Positions 25,096-32,755 of a DNA stretch of 58,371 bases are shown in pieces. Source of the DNA: Paraburkholderia unamae (GTDB lineage: Bacteria > Pseudomonadota > Gammaproteobacteria > Burkholderiales > Burkholderiaceae); assembly GCF_003268775.1 (NCBI RefSeq), contig NZ_QLSU01000048.1:1-58371 (forward strand), given 5' to 3'. Positions within the stretch are counted from its first letter, which is position 1, and each line of letters opens with the position of its first letter. The notes beneath the pieces are model-generated. The model did not search any database. It was not told where the DNA came from and saw nothing but the letters and a program-made list of their open reading frames with translations. The position numbers were made by a program, and so were the translations under genes.

Positions 25096-26442
25096 TCACC
25101 GTGGCCTGATTGAGATGATCGCGGCCGCTCCGCAGAACAGCACCGCGGCAGCAACGTAAGATCCCGCGCTGAGTTGATGCGTGACGCTCGCCATCCAGCC
25201 AATGACCGACGGCGCGATCAATCCGCCGATCTGGGCAACGCTGCTGATCAGCGCGATCGCCCCTGCCGCCGCCGTCCCGGTCAGAAAGCCGGTGGGAATG
25301 GTCCAGAAGATCGCCACACACGACAAATAGCCGACCGCCAGCACGGCAAGGCACACAATCGCCATGACGGTGTCGCCATGCAACAGTCCGAGGCCGATCG
25401 CACCGAACGCCGAGAGCGACGCCAGCGCGCCGAAGTGAAAGTGTCGTTCCTCGGTCGCGTCCGAATGACGGGAGAACAGGATCATGCCGATCGCGCCGAC
25501 AATGAACGGCACCGCGGACAGCAAGCCGATGTGCCAGGCGCCCGTCACGCCCGACTGGCGGATAATCGCCGGCGCCCAGTAATTGAGGATGCTTCCGGCC
25601 CACGTGAGCGAAAACCAGCCCAACGTGCAGATATAAACCTTCGGATTGCGAAGCGCCTCACCAAAGTGATGCGTCGCCTTTGTCACACCGGCCGCCACCT
25701 GGTGGCGCGCGAGCTCGTCTTTAATGGCTTCACGCTCGGCCGCTGACAACCAGCGCGCATGGTCGGGACTATCCGGCAAATACGCCAGCGCAAAGAGTCC
25801 GGCAAGCACCGCCGGGATCCCTTCGAGCAGGAACAGCCACTGCCAGCTGCGCATGCCGTGCAGGCCTTCGGTCGAAGAGAGTATCCACCCGGATATCGGG
25901 CCGCCCACGATGCCCGCCACCGCAATGGCCAGCACGAACGTCGAGATGATGCGGGCGCGCAAGTGGTCGGGGAACCACGAGCTCAGGTAGAAGATGATGC
26001 CCGGAAAAAAGCCCGCTTCGGCGATGCCGAGTACGACGCGCGCCGTGTAGAACTGCATTGGCGTTTGCACGAACATCATCCCGGCCGACGCGATGCCCCA
26101 CAAGATCATGATCCGTCCGATCGTCTTTCTCGCGCCGATCTTGCGCATGAGAAGATTGCTCGGCACTTCGAACAACACATAGCCGACGAAGAAAATACCG
26201 ACGCCGAAGCCGAACGCCGCTTCCGAGAGGTTCAGATCGGTGCGCAGTTGCAGGTGCGCGAAGCTCAGATTCACGCGATCGATGTAATTGATCACGTAGC
26301 AGAGAAACAGGAACGGCACGAGCCGCGCCGCCACTCTCCGGAAAACGGATGCCGTCTGCTCGGCGGAGAACGCCGTGCCCGAAGGCTGCCCGGACGCCAC
26401 CATCGGGTCGTTCGGGTTGTCTGCAAGTTGATGCGTGCTCAA
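25096..26442 (-). CDS. MFS transporter, anion:cation symporter (ACS) family
   Basis: A 448-residue major facilitator with 12 hydrophobic segments. Its signature belongs to the ACS family of aromatic and organic acid importers: CYVINYIDRVNLSFAHLQL at helix 1, LFEVPSNLLMRKIGARK in the loop after helix 2, and GIAEAGFFPGIIFYLSSWFP. Relatives import phthalate, 4-hydroxyphenylacetate or tartrate. It follows the CoA-transferase genes after a 69-base gap that holds a hairpin, so it may be expressed at a lower level than the genes before it. It presumably imports the substrate of this pathway. Confidence 0.88.
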   Translation of the reverse strand: MSTHQLADNPNDPMVASGQPSGTAFSAEQTASVFRRVAARLVPFLFLCYVINYIDRVNLSFAHLQLRTDLNLSEAAFGFGVGIFFVGYVLFEVPSNLLMRKIGARKTIGRIMILWGIASAGMMFVQTPMQFYTARVVLGIAEAGFFPGIIFYLSSWFPDHLRARIISTFVLAIAVAGIVGGPISGWILSSTEGLHGMRSWQWLFLLEGIPAVLAGLFALAYLPDSPDHARWLSAAEREAIKDELARHQVAAGVTKATHHFGEALRNPKVYICTLGWFSLTWAGSILNYWAPAIIRQSGVTGAWHIGLLSAVPFIVGAIGMILFSRHSDATEERHFHFGALASLSAFGAIGLGLLHGDTVMAIVCLAVLAVGYLSCVAIFWTIPTGFLTGTAAAGAIALISSVAQIGGLIAPSVIGWMASVTHQLSAGSYVAAAVLFCGAAAIISIRPR

Positions 26443-26471
26443 TGGGGTCTCCTCTATTAGTCTCGTCTGGT

Positions 26472-26497
26472 GGGCCGCCCGCTGCGCGCGGCGGCCC
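26472..26497. terminator. hairpin between CoA-transferase and MFS genes
   Basis: GGGCCGCC (26472-26479) and GGCGGCCC (26490-26497) form an 8-bp stem with a 10-base loop directly after the CoA-transferase stop. It may be a terminator or attenuator inside the operon. Confidence 0.5.
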
Positions 26498-26511
26498 TCG
26501 TCAATGCGCGC

Positions 26512-27180
26512 CTAGTCGAGCGTCTCGACAGTTGGCGCGAACGCGAGGCGCGCGCCGGATGCGGCCTGAAGCGCTTCCCGACTGATCCCGCGTGCAAGCG
26601 CGCGGACCACGAAACCGCGCTCGCGCTCCACGTCGAGAATCGCCATGTCGGTGTAGACCGTGCTCACGACGCCCTTGCCGGTCAGCGGGAACGTGCAGGC
26701 ATCGAGCAGACGCGGCTCCCCTTTACGGGTCGTATGCTCCATCGCCACGATCACACGCCGCGCGCCGGCGACGAGGTCCATTGCGCCACCGATGCCGGGC
26801 ACGCCGTCGTCGCCGGTAGACCAGCTCGCGATATCGCCGCTGCTCGACACCTGAAACGCGCCGAGCACGGTCGCGTCGAGGTGGCCTCCGCGCATCATCG
26901 CGAACGACAGTGACTGGTCGCTGATCGAAGTTCCCGTGACCATCTGCACATAGCCCTTGCTCGCATTGATCAGGTCCTGATCCTGCGGCTGCCCCGGCTC
27001 CAGATCCCTGAGCCCGAGAATGCCGTTCTCGCTGTGCAGGACGATTTCCTTCGTGGGATCGAGATAGCGCGCCACCAGCGTGGGAATCCCCAGTCCCAGG
27101 TTCACATAGCTGCCCGGTGCAATGTCCTGCGCGATGATCTGGGCAACGCGCTCCCGGCTCAATCTGTTCTCAGCGCCCAC
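26512..27180 (-). CDS. 3-oxoacid CoA-transferase subunit B (PcaJ-like)
   Basis: A 222-residue class I CoA-transferase beta subunit. The catalytic Glu lies in HSENGILGL, and the fold is marked by GSYVNLGLGIPTLVARYL and GGAMDLVAGARRVIVAMEHT. With the alpha subunit it moves CoA from a donor such as succinyl-CoA to a 3-oxo acid, giving the CoA ester for thiolytic cleavage. Its start at 27180 overlaps the alpha-subunit stop by 11 bases, as is common for two-subunit enzymes. The family includes PcaIJ and CatIJ (3-oxoadipate) as well as acetoacetate transferases; substrate cannot be fixed. Confidence 0.88.
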   Translation of the reverse strand: MGAENRLSRERVAQIIAQDIAPGSYVNLGLGIPTLVARYLDPTKEIVLHSENGILGLRDLEPGQPQDQDLINASKGYVQMVTGTSISDQSLSFAMMRGGHLDATVLGAFQVSSSGDIASWSTGDDGVPGIGGAMDLVAGARRVIVAMEHTTRKGEPRLLDACTFPLTGKGVVSTVYTDMAILDVERERGFVVRALARGISREALQAASGARLAFAPTVETLD

Positions 27181-27847
27181 GCCCGCTCTCCTTTTGAACG
27201 ATGGCTTCGATAAAAATGCCGGGGGTCATCACCGACTCCGGCGCAATGGCGCCGAGCGGCACGATGTCGTCGACCTGCGCGATCGCATGCTTCGCCGCCA
27301 TGCACATCACCGGGCCAAAGCCGCGCGAGGCGAGGCGCCAGGTCAGGTTCCCCCAGCGATCCGCGTGATAGGCCTTCACGAGCGCGAAGTCCGCATGCAG
27401 CGGCACTTCGAGCACATAGCCCTTGCCGTCGTATTCGCGCTGTTCCTTGCCCTGGGCGATCGGCGTACCGTAGCCCGTCGGCGTGAAAAACGGGCCGAGC
27501 CCCGCGCCTGCCGCGCGCATGCGCTCGATCAGCGTGCCCTGCGGCACCAGTTCGAGTTCCACCCGCTTCGCTTTGTACAGCTCGGCGAACACGTCCGCAC
27601 CGGACGATTTCGGATACGAGCAAATCACCTTGCGCACACGCCCCGCGAGAAGCAGCGCCGCCAGCCCGTTCGTGCCCGTTCCGGCGTTATTGCTGATGAT
27701 GGTGAGGTCTTTCGCGCCGTGCTCGACCAGCGCGTCGAGCAGCTCGAATGGCAGCCCCGAGTCGCCGAATCCCGCCACCATCACCGACGCTCCGTCCGTG
27801 ATTGGCGCCACGGCATCGCGCAGGGTGGGAACAATCTTGTTGATCAT
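27170..27847 (-). CDS. 3-oxoacid CoA-transferase subunit A (PcaI-like)
   Basis: A 225-residue alpha subunit opening with INKIVPTLRDAVAPITDGAS and the glycine-rich CoA-binding motif VMVAGFGDSGLPFELLDAL, in the place of GFGLCGIP in the family. Later blocks are DLTIISNNAGTG and VPQGTLIERMRAAGAGLGPF with the conserved PQGTL. It forms a hetero-oligomer with the overlapping PcaJ-like subunit. It starts 55 bases after the thiolase-like gene in the same operon. Confidence 0.88.
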   Translation of the reverse strand: MINKIVPTLRDAVAPITDGASVMVAGFGDSGLPFELLDALVEHGAKDLTIISNNAGTGTNGLAALLLAGRVRKVICSYPKSSGADVFAELYKAKRVELELVPQGTLIERMRAAGAGLGPFFTPTGYGTPIAQGKEQREYDGKGYVLEVPLHADFALVKAYHADRWGNLTWRLASRGFGPVMCMAAKHAIAQVDDIVPLGAIAPESVMTPGIFIEAIVQKESGRGR

Positions 27848-27902
27848 TGTCTTTTGGTCCGTCTTTTCAGAATCGCTTTCGCGTCCCTATGGATTGCATC
27901 GT

Positions 27903-29075
27903 TCACAACGCAGCGGCCGAGCCGAGAATGGCGGTCGACTGGCTCGACAGGGTCGCGCCGTTGCCGTGCACGAGCGCGATGTCCACCGGCCGCTGGCGCG
28001 CGCCTGCATCGCCGCGCAACTGCGTGACCGCCTCGATGATCAGGAACACGCCATACATGCCTGGGTGTCCAAACGATAAGCCGCCGCCGTTCGTATTCAC
28101 CGCGAGCGAGCCGCCTGGCGCCAGCGCGCCGCCCGACACGAAACGCCCGCCCTCGCCCTTCGGACAGAAACCGAGGTCTTCGAGAAAGAGAATCACATTG
28201 ATCGTGAACGCGTCGTACAGGCAGGCAAGATCGACGTCGCGCACGCCGACGCCCGCCATTTCGAATGCACGCCGGCCCGACGCACTGGCGGCAGTCACCG
28301 TCAGGTCGTCCATCGACGAAATCTGCCGGTGCCATACCTCGGTGGCATTGCCCAGCACGTAGGCCGGCTTGTGCGGACCGTGGCGCGCGCGGTCCGCACG
28401 CATCAAGACGAACGCGCCCGCGCCGTCGGTCAGCAGACAGCAGTCGCGCACGGTCAGCGGATCGCACACAGGACGCGCGTTCAGCACGTCGTCGATCGTC
28501 AGCGGGTCGCGCGAGTACGCGAGCGGATTCAGCCTCGCCCACTCGCGCGCGGCCACCGCGACTTCCGCGAGCTGTTCGCGCGTCGTGCCGTATTCGTGCA
28601 TATGGCGCGCCGCGGCCAGTGCATACGCACTGATAGGCTGCATCGGCTGATACGGCGTTTCGTAGGGCTGGGGATCGAGCACCTGGCGCATCTTGCCGAC
28701 GGCCGCGCGATCGACCTTGCCGGTGCGCTGCGTGCTGCCGTAGCAAACGAGCACCGCATTGCAGGTGCCGTCCATCAACGCATGGATCGCCGGCCACAGA
28801 TGCGCGACGAAGCTCGACCCGCCGAGCATCGTGCTGTCGATGAACGCCGGGCGGATACCGAGATACTCGGCCACCGGCATCGCCCACATGGTGGCCGACG
28901 CGCTGCACGTGCAGAGGCCGTCGATATCGGCCATCGTGAGCCCGGCGTCGGCCACCGCGTTCATGGCGGCTTCGGCCAGGATTTCCATTTCGCTGAAGCC
29001 GCGCGCCGCGCCGAGCCCTGCCATACCGATGCCGGCAATCGCGGCCGCGCCGCGCAACGGGGAAGTCGTACTCAT
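27903..29075 (-). CDS. thiolase-fold protein lacking the nucleophilic cysteine, DUF35 partner (Ltp-aldolase-like)
   Basis: A 390-residue thiolase-superfamily protein whose ATG at 29075 overlaps the DUF35 gene stop as ATGA. Where thiolases carry the active Cys it reads STMLGGSSFVAHL, so classical thiolysis is unlikely. It keeps the C-terminal GHPGMYG and has LACLYDAFTINV. From memory, Ltp2-type retro-aldolases pair with a DUF35 protein (ChsH2), also lack the Cys and use Tyr residues in these two motifs. That comparison makes an acyl-CoA aldolase acting in C-C cleavage the better guess. Other DUF35-paired thiolase-like enzymes exist, so the reaction stays open. The next genes encode a CoA transferase and a dehydrogenase. 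Confidence 0.8.
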   Translation of the reverse strand: MSTTSPLRGAAAIAGIGMAGLGAARGFSEMEILAEAAMNAVADAGLTMADIDGLCTCSASATMWAMPVAEYLGIRPAFIDSTMLGGSSFVAHLWPAIHALMDGTCNAVLVCYGSTQRTGKVDRAAVGKMRQVLDPQPYETPYQPMQPISAYALAAARHMHEYGTTREQLAEVAVAAREWARLNPLAYSRDPLTIDDVLNARPVCDPLTVRDCCLLTDGAGAFVLMRADRARHGPHKPAYVLGNATEVWHRQISSMDDLTVTAASASGRRAFEMAGVGVRDVDLACLYDAFTINVILFLEDLGFCPKGEGGRFVSGGALAPGGSLAVNTNGGGLSFGHPGMYGVFLIIEAVTQLRGDAGARQRPVDIALVHGNGATLSSQSTAILGSAAAL

Positions 29076-29488
29076 GCGTTGTTCTCCTCGCGCCGGAACA
29101 GCACCAGCGGCGTGTCGCCCGTCATGTCGATGAAGGCGCGCACGCGCTCGCCGCAACGCGGCGCCCCCGGATCGACGCCCACCACACGCGACATCATTCG
29201 CACGCCTTCGTCGAGATCGACGAGGCACAGGTTCAGATCGCCGCCCGCTTCGGCGGGACGCCGCATCGCCGTGCTTGCGTAAATCGTGCCGAGTCCGCTC
29301 GGGCGTTTCCAGTCGAACGCACGGCCGCTACAGAACGGGCAGACGATGCGGGGATAGAACACCGCACGCGAGCACGACGTGCAGTGAGGAATGCGCCATT
29401 CGCCGGACGCCAGCCAGTCGAAATAACGCTGCTCGGGACCGCCCGGCGCATCGACTGCGCGCCCGCTCCCGTTCAATTCTGAGGTCAT
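29072..29488 (-). CDS. DUF35 OB-fold protein with zinc ribbon
   Basis: A 138-residue protein with a rubredoxin-like zinc ribbon, CTSCSRAVFYPRIVCPFCSG (two CxxC pairs), followed by an OB-fold (GLGTIYASTAMRRPAEAGGD, LCLVDLDEGVRMMSRVVG). DUF35 proteins form complexes with thiolase-fold enzymes; the zinc ribbon holds the complex and the OB-fold shapes the acyl-CoA site. The overlapping thiolase-like gene downstream is the partner. The gap to the upstream lyase gene is 51 bases, so all belong to one operon. Confidence 0.88.
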   Translation of the reverse strand: MTSELNGSGRAVDAPGGPEQRYFDWLASGEWRIPHCTSCSRAVFYPRIVCPFCSGRAFDWKRPSGLGTIYASTAMRRPAEAGGDLNLCLVDLDEGVRMMSRVVGVDPGAPRCGERVRAFIDMTGDTPLVLFRREENNA

Positions 29489-29539
29489 CGGTTCATCACC
29501 TTGCTTGTGTTGGATCGGTTCCCGGCCGAACGCGGCAAA

Positions 29540-30925
29540 TCAGGCCGCCTCGTCCATCGCCCGCGAGAGGGCCACCGCGCGGTCCGCGAGCTGCGGCGCG
29601 AGGCCGAGATAGTTCGTGGGATCGGTCATCCGTTCGATCGCCGCGCGGTCGAAGTGCTGCGCAACCGCCGGCAGCGCGATCAGCGCCTCGGCAAGCGTGC
29701 CGCCCTTCCCGGCTACCGTGCGGCACGCGTCGTAGACGATGTCATGCGCCTGTTGCCGCCCGATGGCCGGCGCGAGCGCCATCATCACCGCCTCGGCAAC
29801 GATCAGCCCCTTCGTGATGTCGAGGTTGCGGCGCATTTGCGCGGTATCGACGATCAGCCCGCCGAGCGCGAACTTCGCCTGATTCAGCGCACCGGCCGTC
29901 AGGATGAAACTTTCCGGCAAGGCAACCCATTCCGCGTGCCACGGCCCCGTCGCGCGCTCGAAGTCCTGCACCATCGCGTCGATCATCAGGCCTGCATGCT
30001 GCCGCACCGCTTTCGCCGCCGCGAGCATCAGTTCGCTGGAGATCGGATTGCGCTTCTGCGGCATCGTGCTGCTCGCGCCACGCCCCTTCACGAACGGTTC
30101 GTAGATTTCCGCGAACTCGGTCGACGCCATGATCATCAGGTCGTACGCGACCTTGCCGAGCGAACCGGTAATCAGCGCGAGCAGGTTGACCGCTTCCGCG
30201 AAGCCGTCGCGCGCGACGTGCCACGTCGTCGCCGGCATGCCGAGGCCGAGTTCGTCCGCCAGCGCCCGCTGCACGTCGAGCCCTTTGTCGCCGAGCGAAG
30301 CCAGCGTGCCGGCCGCGCCCGCGAACTCGACGAGCAGCACACGCTTCCTTAGTTCAGCCAGGCGTTCCTGATGACGATCGAACATGGCGAGCCACACGCC
30401 CGCCTTGTAGCCGAACGTCACCGGCAGCGCCTGCTGGAGATGCGTGCGCCCCGCCATCGGCGTGTCGCGATAGCGTTGCGCGAGATCCGCAAGATGGCCG
30501 CGCACGGCACGCAGATCCGCTTCGACGAGCGCGAGCGCGTCGCGAATCTGGAGCACGTTCGCGGTGTCCATGATGTCCTGGGTCGTCGCGCCCCAATGAA
30601 CATAGCGACCGGCTTCGCCGCACATAGGGACCAACTGGTGCACGAGCGGCAGGATCGGATAGCCGACGATGTCGGTTTCGTCGCGCATCAGGTCGAAGTC
30701 GATACGCTCGATGCGCGCCGACTCCGCGATGGCATCGGCCGCTTCACGCGGAATCACGCCGCAGCGCGCCTGCGCACGCGCGAGCGCGACTTCCACTTCG
30801 ATATAGCGGGCGACGAGCCGCTTGTCGGAAAACACGTCGCGCATCTCGGCGGTACCGAATGCGTTGCGGAACAACACGGAGTCGATGACGGTACTGCTGC
30901 TCATATTGTGAATGTCGGTAGGCAT
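29540..30925 (-). CDS. aspartase/fumarase-superfamily lyase, PcaB/adenylosuccinate lyase-like
   Basis: A 461-residue lyase (454 if ATG 30904 is used). Superfamily landmarks are HWGATTQDIMDTANVLQIRD, AGRTHLQQALPVTFGYKAG and the signature loop ASSTMPQKRNPISSELM, which holds the catalytic Ser. The closest known types are 3-carboxy-cis,cis-muconate cycloisomerase (PcaB) and adenylosuccinate lyase. With a PcaIJ-type transferase nearby a PcaB-like role is tempting, but PcaC, PcaD and the ring-cleavage genes are absent, so it may process a different unsaturated or amino dicarboxylate. First gene of the operon; it starts inside the operator region and has no clear ribosome site, so it could be leaderless. 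Confidence 0.85.
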   Translation of the reverse strand: MPTDIHNMSSSTVIDSVLFRNAFGTAEMRDVFSDKRLVARYIEVEVALARAQARCGVIPREAADAIAESARIERIDFDLMRDETDIVGYPILPLVHQLVPMCGEAGRYVHWGATTQDIMDTANVLQIRDALALVEADLRAVRGHLADLAQRYRDTPMAGRTHLQQALPVTFGYKAGVWLAMFDRHQERLAELRKRVLLVEFAGAAGTLASLGDKGLDVQRALADELGLGMPATTWHVARDGFAEAVNLLALITGSLGKVAYDLMIMASTEFAEIYEPFVKGRGASSTMPQKRNPISSELMLAAAKAVRQHAGLMIDAMVQDFERATGPWHAEWVALPESFILTAGALNQAKFALGGLIVDTAQMRRNLDITKGLIVAEAVMMALAPAIGRQQAHDIVYDACRTVAGKGGTLAEALIALPAVAQHFDRAAIERMTDPTNYLGLAPQLADRAVALSRAMDEAA

Positions 30926-30968
30926 ATGTTATATTTAAACGGACATATCTACATGTCCGAACATATGC
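30922..30968. promoter_or_regulatory. two dyads between lyase and GntR genes (likely operators)
   Basis: An inner inverted repeat CGGACAT-N6-ATGTCCG lies at 30940-30959. A wider pair, GCATATGTT (30922-30930) and AACATATGC (30960-30968), is also exact. They occupy the short gap between the divergent lyase and GntR genes and overlap the lyase start, as expected for GntR-family repression of the operon. Confidence 0.6.
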
Positions 30969-31011
30969 ATCGTAGGCACCTCAGCACCTCGTCACTATGA
31001 GGGGAAACCCT

Positions 31012-31776
31012 ATGCATTTACCCGAAGGCCAGTCCATGTCCGGAACGACAAAAATTCGACATAGCGAAATCGCGCGGCAGCTCACGGAGGCGATCCGTTC
31101 GGGCCGGTACCAGGTCGGGGCGCTGCTGCCCACGGAACTCGAACTGTGCGAGCAGTTCGGGACGAGCCGGCACACGGTGCGCGCCGCGTTGCAGGAGTTG
31201 CAACAGCTCGGCTTCGTGTCGCGCCGCAAGAACGTCGGCACGCGTGTCGAATCGAGCCGGCCGACCGGCGCCTATCAGGCGCTCGCGACCGTCGACGACC
31301 TTGCGCTGTTTGGCGCGACGCACGTGCGTGTGGTCCGCAACATCCAGCAGACGGTCGTGGATCTCGACACCGCGCGAGAGCTCGGCTGCGTCGGCGGCTC
31401 GCGCTGGCTCCAGATTTCAAGCCTGCGAATGGACGAAGCGAATTCCGGGGAGCCGATCGGCTGGACGGATGTTTATATCGAGCCTGGCTACAAGGAAGTG
31501 GGCGACATGATCCGCGCCGCGCCCAATACGCTGATTAGTTCGTTGATCGAAACGCACTACGGGCGGCAGATCGCGCACATCCAGCAGGAGATCCATGCGG
31601 TTGCCGTCGACGCGACGCTCGCCGGTGAGCTGAACGTCGATGCGGGCACGCCCGCGCTGAAGATCATCCGGCGCTACATGGATTCGTCAAACCAGATCTT
31701 CGAGATCAGTGTGTCGATTCACCCGGCCGACCGCTTCACGTTCTCCATGCAACTGACGCGCGACGCGCGTCGCTAA
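31012..31776 (+). CDS. GntR-family regulator, HutC subfamily (UTRA domain)
   Basis: A 254-residue regulator. ATG 31012 has AGGGG about 8 bases upstream, better than the in-frame ATG 30997. The winged helix spans HSEIARQLTEAIRSGRYQVG and PTELELCEQFGTSRHTVRAA. The C-terminal UTRA ligand domain shows RWLQISSLRMDEANSGEPIG, then ISSLIETHYG and TPALKIIRRYMD. HutC-type regulators usually repress a divergent catabolic operon until an intermediate binds. Dyad operators in the intergenic gap and the divergent lyase gene support that here. Confidence 0.9.
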   Translation: MHLPEGQSMSGTTKIRHSEIARQLTEAIRSGRYQVGALLPTELELCEQFGTSRHTVRAALQELQQLGFVSRRKNVGTRVESSRPTGAYQALATVDDLALFGATHVRVVRNIQQTVVDLDTARELGCVGGSRWLQISSLRMDEANSGEPIGWTDVYIEPGYKEVGDMIRAAPNTLISSLIETHYGRQIAHIQQEIHAVAVDATLAGELNVDAGTPALKIIRRYMDSSNQIFEISVSIHPADRFTFSMQLTRDARR

Positions 31777-31951
31777 CGAATCGAGCCGACGCATGGGTGC
31801 GCGCGTGCATCACGACAAGCTCGAATGATGGCGTGGCATCGAAAGACGATGTCATGCGCACACGCGCGCTCCACAAGGATTCTCCTGCACGCCCTCGACG
31901 CATGCACTACGATGTATTGCGAAGAAGGCGTATTCCACAAAGGAGCCGCTC

Positions 31952-32731
31952 ATGCCCAACGTAACGATCGATTCCGCGCGTACGTATCTGCTCGGTGTCA
32001 CGCTGCCGCCCGTCGACAAATCGCATGCATCGCTATTGCTCGACGACACCACGCCCAGTTTCGACGCGAGCAAGGACCAGGCCGTCGTCGTGGGCTCGGG
32101 TGTCGTGACGTTCGCGCAAGGCGTGCCGCCCGAGCGCCGGCTCGCCGTCACGAACTCGCTGTTGCTCGCGCAACTCGTTGCGCGCCGCGCGGTGCCCGAC
32201 GGCGGCGACCTCGACGACTGGTACAAGCAATACACCTCCGTGCTCGCGAACATCGGCTGGCTCGTGCAGACAACCACGACGACTCACACCGCCAACACGG
32301 CGAACGAATTCGAAACGCACGAAGCGATTCTCGCCGTCGCGACGCTCCTGCTCGGCCCCGGCGCGGTGAGCGCCCTTGCGCTGATCACCACGACGCTCAA
32401 CGCGCTCGCCAGCATGGACACGAGCAAGCCCTGGATCACGATCTTCGACCGCGAGACGCAGGCCGTGAATGCTTCGAGTTTTCAGGTCGCGCTGGCCCAA
32501 ACCGAGCCCGACGGCAGCTTCGTCGTCTCGCTGATGGCCTTCGTCATCAAGGCCAACGCCGTCGTCACGCAGGTGCTCTTTTTCAAGGCGAAGCAGGAGG
32601 ACGTCCAGTTCTCGCACTACGCCTCGCAGGCGCAGATCGACACCACGATTCTCGACTCGCTCGAACCCGATCTCAGCAATCGCGTCGCGCAGCACAGCAA
32701 GAGCTATATCAGCCAGTTGCCGGACCTTTGA
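31952..32731 (+). CDS. unknown 259-aa protein convergent with the CHAT operon
   Basis: A 259-residue protein with GGAG 7 bases before ATG 31952. No signal peptide is present. The N-terminal ~120 residues mix beta-strands and helices (DQAVVVGSGVVTFAQG; LDDWYKQYTSVLANIGWLV). A Thr-rich patch (TTTTTHTANTAN) leads to a long hydrophobic, weakly glycine-broken stretch at ~125-154 (AILAVATLLLGPGAVSALAL), which could be a membrane-inserting hairpin. The C-terminal part is beta-rich with GSFVVSLMAFVIKANAVVT. I do not recognise a family. Its stop faces the stop of the CHAT-repeat gene 24 bases away; although on the other strand, it may belong to that cluster as effector or regulator. Confidence 0.7.
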   Translation: MPNVTIDSARTYLLGVTLPPVDKSHASLLLDDTTPSFDASKDQAVVVGSGVVTFAQGVPPERRLAVTNSLLLAQLVARRAVPDGGDLDDWYKQYTSVLANIGWLVQTTTTTHTANTANEFETHEAILAVATLLLGPGAVSALALITTTLNALASMDTSKPWITIFDRETQAVNASSFQVALAQTEPDGSFVVSLMAFVIKANAVVTQVLFFKAKQEDVQFSHYASQAQIDTTILDSLEPDLSNRVAQHSKSYISQLPDL

Positions 32732-32755
32732 CGGCGCATGCCGGGCGCGCGGCCA

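Noticed and set aside
29540..30925. Calling the lyase adenylosuccinate lyase (PurB)
   Set aside because: It sits in a catabolic operon with CoA enzymes and a GntR regulator. The superfamily motifs do not distinguish PurB from PcaB-like enzymes, so only the superfamily is claimed.
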